Below are positions 14,636-19,912 of a DNA stretch of 19,912 bases, piece after piece (within the stretch, counting starts at the first letter, position 1; every line of letters begins with the position of its first letter). This DNA is from an uncultured Clostridia bacterium (lineage in GTDB: Bacteria > Bacillota > Clostridia > TANB77 > CAG-508), in assembly GCA_934167735.1 (NCBI GenBank), contig CAKPLV010000002.1:1-19912 (forward strand), read 5' to 3'. A program made the position numbers and the translations under genes. Below the pieces are notes generated by a model. It had not been told where the DNA came from. It saw nothing but the letters and a program-made list of their open reading frames with translations, and made no database searches.

Positions 14636-16066
14636 TTATTTACTCATTTTTTTCATACAAATACCTAAACCGATAAAAGCACAAATTAAAGTACCAATAA
14701 CAAATTTTGTAGGATTATTAATACCTGTTTTTGGCTCATTATCAAGTTTTGTGTTTTGTTCTTCTGAATCTGTTGTTGTATCTGTAGTAGTATCAACATT
14801 TGTATTTGCTGAATCTGATGAAGTTGCTTTTTCAGCTATTAAATATTCTGAAAAATGATCTGTTTCAATTACTGCAAAATCACCTTTAACAGTAACTGTA
14901 AAATCAGTTTTTGTTCCATCAGAATTTATTCTATATACTATTAAATTATCTCTATCATATCCAGTTGGAATAGGTATACTTAAATTTAATTTACCTGTTG
15001 GTTGAACAGATACATTATTAGAAAGTAATGAAATATTATATGCTGTAAATTTTACATTACCAACAATATTTTTAAATTCTTCAATTTTAGATTCATCCGT
15101 AATTTTTGAAATATTTAATGTTGTATCATCAGGAATGATTCCAGCATTTGCTTCAATTGATACATTTGTATTTGGATCAGTAACAGATACTTTTTCTGAA
15201 GGTACTACATCATCTTTTATTAAATCACCTTCAAAATTTAATTCATATACTTGTAATATTGAATTTGAATCTGATACAAAAGAGCCAAAAATATTTTCAT
15301 TTAATATTTTCTTGTCTGAAATTTTGGCAGAATATTCATGTGTATATGTTGAATCTGAATCAGATGTTCCAACATATGTTAAAGTGCCAAAAGGTTCTAT
15401 AGTTATTGTATCACCAATATTATTTTTTAATAAAACATGTACAGTACAATCTCCATTTGCCATTATTCTATTATAAGTTTCTGATAAAGTTATAATACCA
15501 GTTTTTGAATCTAACTGATAAGAATCAGTTGAAGTACTATCAATATAAATTTTTGCTCCTGAAAATGTATTTTGATCTAAATTTGCATTAAAAGATAAAC
15601 TACCTAAAGATGAGTTATCTTCTGAGAAAAATTCAACAGTACCTGAATTTGCACTAGAATTATTGCTTTTCAAATTATTTAAAAAAGCTGGATAATATGA
15701 TTGGTTAATTTTTGTTAGTACTGGAACAGGACATATTGCATATTGTGATTCAACTGCCGTGATTATTTTTAAATCAGAAGTTGATTTATCAGCATATGTA
15801 ACAACAGCTTTTTTTGTTGAGTCTGGTAATTTAATATATAAATTATTGTAGATAACATCATCTGTTTGAGAAGTTGATAATAAAGATATTAATTTGGAAC
15901 CATCAACTTTGATTGTATAAGATGTGTTATCAGTTGTATCAATACTAGAAAATAAACCATCAATTATTTCATCTTGAACAGAAACATCATTTGAAGCATA
16001 AGAGCTTATGCACATAATTGAAATAAATAAAACTGCTAATAATGAAATTCTCATTAATTTTTTCAT
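14636..16066 (-). CDS. Sortase-anchored surface protein with EPKTG motif
   Basis: A 476-residue secreted protein of unknown function. The start is ATG 16066, after AGGAGGTGA; the longer frame to 16183 runs through the promoter and is rejected. A signal peptide (about 1-25, ending SYA) is followed by a Ser/Thr/Asn/Asp-rich beta region (about 26-280) and a second beta domain (about 290-410: VSIEANAGIIPDDTTLNI, then a sandwich ending DHFSEYLIAE). The latter is a pattern common near the C-terminus of clostridial wall proteins. A Thr/Asp linker leads to EPKTG (444-448), a hydrophobic helix and KKMSK. The motif resembles the (S/N/P)PxTG motifs used by class B sortases. Two cysteines lie in the mature region. 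It is the first gene of the unit with srtB. Adhesion or ligand binding is possible but not shown. Confidence 0.82.
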   Translation of the reverse strand: MKKLMRISLLAVLFISIMCISSYASNDVSVQDEIIDGLFSSIDTTDNTSYTIKVDGSKLISLLSTSQTDDVIYNNLYIKLPDSTKKAVVTYADKSTSDLKIITAVESQYAICPVPVLTKINQSYYPAFLNNLKSNNSSANSGTVEFFSEDNSSLGSLSFNANLDQNTFSGAKIYIDSTSTDSYQLDSKTGIITLSETYNRIMANGDCTVHVLLKNNIGDTITIEPFGTLTYVGTSDSDSTYTHEYSAKISDKKILNENIFGSFVSDSNSILQVYELNFEGDLIKDDVVPSEKVSVTDPNTNVSIEANAGIIPDDTTLNISKITDESKIEEFKNIVGNVKFTAYNISLLSNNVSVQPTGKLNLSIPIPTGYDRDNLIVYRINSDGTKTDFTVTVKGDFAVIETDHFSEYLIAEKATSSDSANTNVDTTTDTTTDSEEQNTKLDNEPKTGINNPTKFVIGTLICAFIGLGICMKKMSK

Positions 16067-16106
16067 TAGTTTTTTCACCTCCTTTTTTTCGTTTGAATGT
16101 AAGAAA

Positions 16107-16135
16107 AGTATATCATTACCAAATAAAGTTGTAAA
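16107..16135 (-). promoter_or_regulatory. Promoter for surface protein / sortase unit
   Basis: On the minus strand TTTACA (16135-16130), 17-base spacer, TATACT (16112-16107) with TG upstream (extended -10). Predicted start near 16100, a leader of about 34 bases. Confidence 0.65.
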
Positions 16136-16152
16136 CAAGTTATATAAAAATA

Positions 16153-16180
16153 TTGAAAAATAATGTATAAATGATATAAT
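16153..16180 (+). promoter_or_regulatory. Promoter for the histidine phosphatase / SDR operon
   Basis: TTGAAA (16153-16158), 16-base spacer, perfect TATAAT (16175-16180) preceded by TG. Predicted start near 16187; AGGAGGAG follows at 16201-16208. It sits close to the divergent surface-protein promoter. Confidence 0.65.
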
Positions 16181-16211
16181 CACAAAAGATAATAATATTT
16201 AGGAGGAGATT

Positions 16212-16751
16212 ATGAAATTTTATTATATAAGACATGGTCAAACTGATTTAAATTTACAAAGAAAAATGCAAGGTGGGCAAACAGAAAAAGATTTAAATGA
16301 AACTGGAATAAAACAAGCGCAAGAAACAAAAAGAGAATTATCAGATATAAAATATGACTTAATTATATGTTCTCCAATGAATAGAGCAATACAAACAGCA
16401 AAAATAATTTCGGATGGAAGAGATGTAGAATTTTTTACAGATGAAAGAATAAGAGAGAGAAAATTAGGGGTTATGGAAGGAAATGATATCACAGAAGAAT
16501 GTGAAAAGAAAATCTGGGATTATAATCTAAATGAAGAAATACCAGAAGGAGAATCTGTAAAAGAATTTGAAAAAAGAATTCTTGACTTTTTAAATGATAT
16601 TAAAAACAAATATTCAGATAAAACAATATTAATAGTAGCACATGGTGGTGTTGCAAAAATAATAAAAAAATATTTATATGGAATGCCAAAAGAAGAGAAT
16701 TTAAGCAATTATGATATGAAAAATTGTGAAATAATAGAAGCTGAGATATAG
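16212..16751 (+). CDS. Histidine phosphatase family protein (phosphoglycerate mutase-like)
   Basis: A 179-residue cytosolic enzyme of the histidine phosphatase superfamily (CobC/PhoE/GpmB-like branch), which removes phosphate through a phosphohistidine intermediate. The nucleophile motif is RHG (Arg7, His8), followed by SPMNRAIQTA (Arg58), the acid residue Glu82 in RERKLGVMEG, and the second catalytic His144 in VAHGGV. At 179 residues it is shorter than true phosphoglycerate mutases, so a phosphatase acting on a small metabolite is more likely; substrate unknown. AGGAGGAG precedes the ATG. It is followed after 13 bases by an SDR gene, so the two are probably one operon. Confidence 0.9.
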   Translation: MKFYYIRHGQTDLNLQRKMQGGQTEKDLNETGIKQAQETKRELSDIKYDLIICSPMNRAIQTAKIISDGRDVEFFTDERIRERKLGVMEGNDITEECEKKIWDYNLNEEIPEGESVKEFEKRILDFLNDIKNKYSDKTILIVAHGGVAKIIKKYLYGMPKEENLSNYDMKNCEIIEAEI

Positions 16752-16764
16752 TAAGGAGGACAAG

Positions 16765-17511
16765 ATGAAAGCATTAATAACAGGGGCATCATCTGGAATA
16801 GGAAGAGATATTGCACAAGAACTAAGTAAAAGAGGGTATGAATTAGTTCTTGTTGCAAGAAATGTAGACAGATTAAATGAAGTAAAAGAAAAATTAAAAA
16901 CAAAAGTAGAAATAGAAAGTATGGATATTTCTAAAGTTGAAAACTGTCAAGAATTATTTAATAAACACAAAGATATTGATATATTAGTCAATAATGCTGG
17001 ATTTGGTGATTGTGGAGATTTCACAAAGACTAGTTTAGACAAAGAAATAAGTATGATAAATACTAATATTATTGCATATCATGTTTTAACTAAATTATAT
17101 TTACAAGAGATGGTTAAGAAAAATTCAGGAAAAATACTAAATGTAGCATCAATTGCAGGATTTTTACCAGGACCTCTAATGGCAACATATTATTCAACAA
17201 AAGCATATGTTGTTAGATTATCAGAGTCATTAAGAGAAGAACTAAGAAGAAAAAAATCAAAAGTACAAATAAGTATTTTATGCCCAGGACCTGTTAATAC
17301 AAATTTCAACAAAGTTGCAGAAGTGCAATTTGCATTAAAAGGATTAAGCAGTGAATATGTTGCTAAATACACTATAAAAAAATTATTTAAAGGAAAATTT
17401 TATATTGTACCAGGTGCAAAAATAAGACTCACAAGATTTCTTGTAAAGATTACACCAAGTAACATTGTTTCTCATTTTGCATATAATATGCAGAAAAGAA
17501 AAATACAATAA
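16765..17511 (+). CDS. Short-chain dehydrogenase/reductase (SDR)
   Basis: A 248-residue NAD(P)-dependent oxidoreductase with a Rossmann fold. Cofactor motif TGASSGIG (6-13), then NNAG (76-79), catalytic Ser129 in NVASIAG and the Tyr142-Lys146 pair in YYSTK. ARN after beta-2 suggests NADP(H). PGPVNTNF is the usual post-catalytic loop. The C-terminal 50 residues (FYIVPGAKIRLTRFLVKITP) are basic and partly hydrophobic, as in the DltE/YqjQ-like SDRs that may touch the membrane. AAGGAGG precedes the ATG. Second gene of the operon with the histidine phosphatase; no clear terminator follows. The substrate cannot be inferred. Confidence 0.9.
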   Translation: MKALITGASSGIGRDIAQELSKRGYELVLVARNVDRLNEVKEKLKTKVEIESMDISKVENCQELFNKHKDIDILVNNAGFGDCGDFTKTSLDKEISMINTNIIAYHVLTKLYLQEMVKKNSGKILNVASIAGFLPGPLMATYYSTKAYVVRLSESLREELRRKKSKVQISILCPGPVNTNFNKVAEVQFALKGLSSEYVAKYTIKKLFKGKFYIVPGAKIRLTRFLVKITPSNIVSHFAYNMQKRKIQ

Positions 17512-17527
17512 AATTTTTTTAGAATCA

Positions 17528-17556
17528 TTGACAAAGGATATTTTTAATGCTATCAT
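17528..17556 (+). promoter_or_regulatory. Promoter of the metal-efflux operon
   Basis: Perfect TTGACA (17528-17533), 17-base spacer, TATCAT (17551-17556). Predicted start is at about 17563, inside the operator that follows. Confidence 0.75.
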
Positions 17557-17561
17557 GAACG

Positions 17562-17579
17562 TATGAACAACTATTCATA
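17562..17579 (+). promoter_or_regulatory. ArsR/SmtB-type operator
   Basis: An 18-base dyad TATGAA-N6-TTCATA, containing the TGAA-N6-TTCA core typical of SmtB/CzrA/ZiaR operators. It begins 5 bases after the -10 box, over the predicted transcription start and ahead of the repressor gene's ribosome binding site. Bound repressor would block transcription initiation; autoregulation is inferred. Confidence 0.75.
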
Positions 17580-17595
17580 TAAAAGGAGACCAAAT

Positions 17596-17949
17596 ATGGA
17601 TGAAAATATAAAAACAGATTTAACAAAAGTTAATAAAATAAAAAAGATTATGCCAAGTGATGATTTATTATTTGATATAGCAGAGGTATTTAAAGTGCTA
17701 GGAGATACCACACGTATGAAAATAATTAGTGCATTACAAGAGGCAGAACTATGTGTTGGAGATATATCTGAAATTACTAATTCAACTCAATCAGCAATAT
17801 CACATCAGTTAAGAGTATTAAAACAAGCAAAATTAGTAAAATATAGAAAAGACGGAAAAGAAGTTTATTATTCATTAGATGATGATCACATAACAACTTT
17901 GTATGAAATTGCTAAAAAACATATAGAAGAAGGATATCAACATAAATAA
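17596..17949 (+). CDS. ArsR/SmtB-family metal-responsive repressor
   Basis: A 117-residue winged-helix repressor that leaves DNA when it binds metal. The helix-turn-helix (about 50-80) contains ELCVGDI (51-57), TQSAISHQLRVLKQAKLV and the wing KDGKEVYYSL. The C-terminal alpha-5 helix carries Asp96, His98, His109 and Glu112, exactly the D-x-H-x10-H-x2-E spacing of the SmtB zinc site. The alpha-3 CxC metal motif of CadC/ArsR is absent (ELCVGD, not ELCVCD). This points to Zn, with Co or Cd possible, as inducer. The start is ATG 17596, 7 bases after AGGAG; an in-frame ATG at 17563 lies inside the operator and is rejected. It is 12 bases from the downstream ATPase gene. Confidence 0.93.
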   Translation: MDENIKTDLTKVNKIKKIMPSDDLLFDIAEVFKVLGDTTRMKIISALQEAELCVGDISEITNSTQSAISHQLRVLKQAKLVKYRKDGKEVYYSLDDDHITTLYEIAKKHIEEGYQHK

Positions 17950-17961
17950 GGAGGGAATAAG

Positions 17962-19912
17962 ATGAAAAAATATGAATTTATTTTAAAAAATTTAGATTGT
18001 GCTGCATGTGCAAACGAAATACAAGAAAAATTAGCAAAAAATCCTAAATTATATAATGTAAATGTTAACTTTGGAAAATTAAAATTAACATATGAAACAG
18101 AAGAAGTATCTGTAGAAGAAGTTGAAAAAGCAGTAAAAGAACAAGAACCAGAAGTAGAAATGATAGATCCAAAGGTAAAAACAGAAAATGAAGCTCAAAA
18201 TAACAAAATCAAAACAGAAGTTATTAGATTAGTTATAGGAATAGGGTTAGCATTAATAGGATATTTTGTAAACATGCCAAATAATATATCAAATATATTA
18301 ATAATATCAGCATACATAGTTTTATTATATAGAACAGCTAAAAATGCCATAAAAATGATATTTGCAAGTAAGAAAATAAATGAAAACTTTTTAATAACAA
18401 TATCATGTATAGGTGCATATGCTGTAGGTGAGCATATGGAAGGCTTAATGGTAATCATCCTATATGAAATTGGAAAAATTCTAGAAGAAAAATCAATAAA
18501 TAAAAGCAGAAAATCAATAACAGATTTAATGAATATAAAGCCTGAATATGCTAATTTGAAAAAAGAGAATGATATTGAAAAAGTTTCACCAGAAGAAGTT
18601 GAAATAGGAAATATAATAGTTGTAAAACAGGGAGAAAAAATACCATTAGATGGTAAAATCATAAAAGGTAATGCTGAATTAAATACAGCATCATTAACAG
18701 GTGAAAGTAAATTGGTTAATGTAAAAGATGGTGATCAAGTATTATCTGGTAGTATAGTAGCAGATGGTATTATAGAAGTTGAAGTAACAGAAAAATACGA
18801 AAAATCAACTGTAAATAGAATACTTGAATTAGTTGAAAACGCAACAGACAAAAAAGCAAAAACAGAAACATTTGTAAATAAAGCATCATCAATATATACT
18901 CCAATTGTTATTGGTTTTGCTGTACTAGTAGCAATATTTTTACCAATGTTTACAAATACAACATATTTAGGAAATAATGGAAGCATATATAGAGCATTAA
19001 TATTTTTAGTAATATCATGTCCTTGTTCAATTGCAATATCAGTACCACTTGCATACTTTTCAGGAATTGGTAAATCTTCAAAAGAGGGTATTTTAATAAA
19101 AGGTAGTGACTACATAGATGCAATAAAAGACATAAAAGAAATTGTTTTTGATAAAACAGGAACATTAACTACGGGTGAATTTTCAATACAAAAAGTTGAA
19201 ACATTTTCACAATATAATGAAAATGAAGTATTAAAATATGCGGTAATTGGAGAAAAATATTCAAACCATCCAATAGCAAAATCAATAATAATTTCTAGTC
19301 CAAAATTTGAAGATGTAAAAATAGAAGAATTTAATGAAATTACAGGAAAAGGGCTAAGCTACCAATATGAAGGAAATACAGTACTAGTTGGTAATTATCA
19401 ATTAATTGGTAAAGAAAAAGAAGATACAGAATATACAAAAATATATGTAAAAATAAATGATGAAATTATTGGTGCAATATGTTTAGGTGATTCTATAAAA
19501 GAAGGAACAAAAGAAACAATTGCAAAATTAAAACAATTAGGAATAAAAACAAATATGTTTACAGGTGATAACAAAAAAATAGCTGATAAAATAGGTAAAG
19601 AAGTTGGAATAGAAAACATTAAAGCAGAAATGTTACCACAAGATAAATATAATGAATTAGAAAAAATAATAAATAAAAAAGAAGCTAATACAAAAGTTGC
19701 ATTTGTTGGAGATGGAATAAATGATTCACCAGTACTAGCAAGAGCTGATATAGGAATATCAATGGGGGGGATAGGATCAGAATCTGCAATTGAAGCATCT
19801 GATGTAGTTATAATGACAGATAATCTTTCTAAAATCACAAAATCAGTAGAGATTTCTAAAAAAACATGTGGAATAATAAAACAAAATTTAGTATTTTCAA
19901 TAGGTGTAAAAC
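17962..19912 (+). CDS. Heavy-metal P1B-type ATPase (Zn/Cd/Pb exporter, CadA/ZntA-like), 3'-truncated
   Basis: ATP-driven efflux pump; 650 codons are visible and the frame is open at the window end, so the last membrane helices are missing. An N-terminal HMA metal-binding domain (about 1-70) carries LDCAAC (Cys13, Cys16). Then come membrane helices, the actuator domain with TGES (246-249), the metal-path motif SCPCS (CPC 353-355), phosphorylation site DKTGTLT (Asp397), the HP motif SNHPIAKSI (436-437) and the hinge GDGINDSP (583-590). MGGIGSESAIEASDVV is typical of the Zn/Cd group, and the repressor's zinc site supports Zn/Cd over Cu. Position after CPC is Ser rather than the usual Ala. AAGGAGGG precedes the ATG. 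It is co-transcribed with the repressor from the promoter at 17528. Confidence 0.92.
   Translation, partial: MKKYEFILKNLDCAACANEIQEKLAKNPKLYNVNVNFGKLKLTYETEEVSVEEVEKAVKEQEPEVEMIDPKVKTENEAQNNKIKTEVIRLVIGIGLALIGYFVNMPNNISNILIISAYIVLLYRTAKNAIKMIFASKKINENFLITISCIGAYAVGEHMEGLMVIILYEIGKILEEKSINKSRKSITDLMNIKPEYANLKKENDIEKVSPEEVEIGNIIVVKQGEKIPLDGKIIKGNAELNTASLTGESKLVNVKDGDQVLSGSIVADGIIEVEVTEKYEKSTVNRILELVENATDKKAKTETFVNKASSIYTPIVIGFAVLVAIFLPMFTNTTYLGNNGSIYRALIFLVISCPCSIAISVPLAYFSGIGKSSKEGILIKGSDYIDAIKDIKEIVFDKTGTLTTGEFSIQKVETFSQYNENEVLKYAVIGEKYSNHPIAKSIIISSPKFEDVKIEEFNEITGKGLSYQYEGNTVLVGNYQLIGKEKEDTEYTKIYVKINDEIIGAICLGDSIKEGTKETIAKLKQLGIKTNMFTGDNKKIADKIGKEVGIENIKAEMLPQDKYNELEKIINKKEANTKVAFVGDGINDSPVLARADIGISMGGIGSESAIEASDVVIMTDNLSKITKSVEISKKTCGIIKQNLVFSIGVK

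Noticed and set aside
16067..16183. Longer N-terminus for the EPKTG surface protein
   Set aside because: The extension covers the -10 box and part of the leader; AGGAGGTGA precedes the internal ATG, which starts a normal signal peptide.
17563..17595. Longer N-terminus of the ArsR-family repressor
   Set aside because: The upstream ATG lies in the operator at the predicted transcription start and has no ribosome binding site.
18195..19838. Minus-strand open frames opposite the P1B-ATPase
   Set aside because: Hydrophobic shadow translations of a gene with every family motif on the plus strand; no ribosome binding sites or known motifs.

Overview
The window is AT-rich DNA with dense coding, AGGAGG-type ribosome binding sites, AGA as the usual arginine codon and frequent ATA isoleucine. 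Cell-envelope genes are typical of Gram-positive bacteria: an LCP ligase, a class B sortase, sortase-anchored surface proteins and an S11 carboxypeptidase. An uncultured Clostridia-type Bacillota, perhaps from the gut, fits best. That is inference from gene content and composition; no species can be named. No insertion sequence, phage gene or CRISPR array was seen.

Layout. Positions 1-2744 hold the 3' part of a YkvI-like membrane transporter, a DUF5711-type single-pass protein and a CvpA-family membrane protein. Positions 2888-5537 hold an LCP-family cell-wall ligase convergent with a D-Ala-D-Ala carboxypeptidase. Then come a ComEA-like DNA-binding protein (5641-6270) and an orphan gene of unusual codon use with its own strong promoter and terminator (6376-6807). 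On the minus strand at 6837-10133 lies a large secreted papain-family protease with a lectin-like region, four Ig-like repeats and an LPKAG anchoring tail. An initiator tRNA(fMet) follows on the minus strand (10329-10404) with its own promoter, hairpin trailer and terminator, then an unknown small helical protein (10595-11044). An intracellular GH13 amylase-family enzyme of foreign-looking composition occupies 11083-13032 on the minus strand, next to a divergent YfcE-like phosphodiesterase. A class B sortase lies downstream of a probable substrate with an EPKTG tail (13770-16066, minus), separated by a terminator-like hairpin. The right end has a histidine phosphatase and an SDR oxidoreductase in one operon, then an ArsR/SmtB repressor with a visible operator and a heavy-metal P1B-ATPase that runs off the window.

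How the genes work together. Most of the window concerns the cell surface: wall polymer attachment (LCP), peptidoglycan trimming (S11 peptidase), and surface display (sortase B, its presumed substrate, the anchored protease). The right end is a self-contained metal-efflux operon: the repressor's operator sits on the predicted transcription start and its C-terminal helix carries the SmtB-type zinc site, so Zn/Cd/Co-induced efflux is the likely role. The 460 bases between the protease and the 10595 gene contain only the tRNA unit, the protease promoter and AT-rich sequence. Several starts were moved inward from the longest open frame because a good ribosome binding site precedes an internal ATG, or because the longer frame would start inside a promoter or operator.
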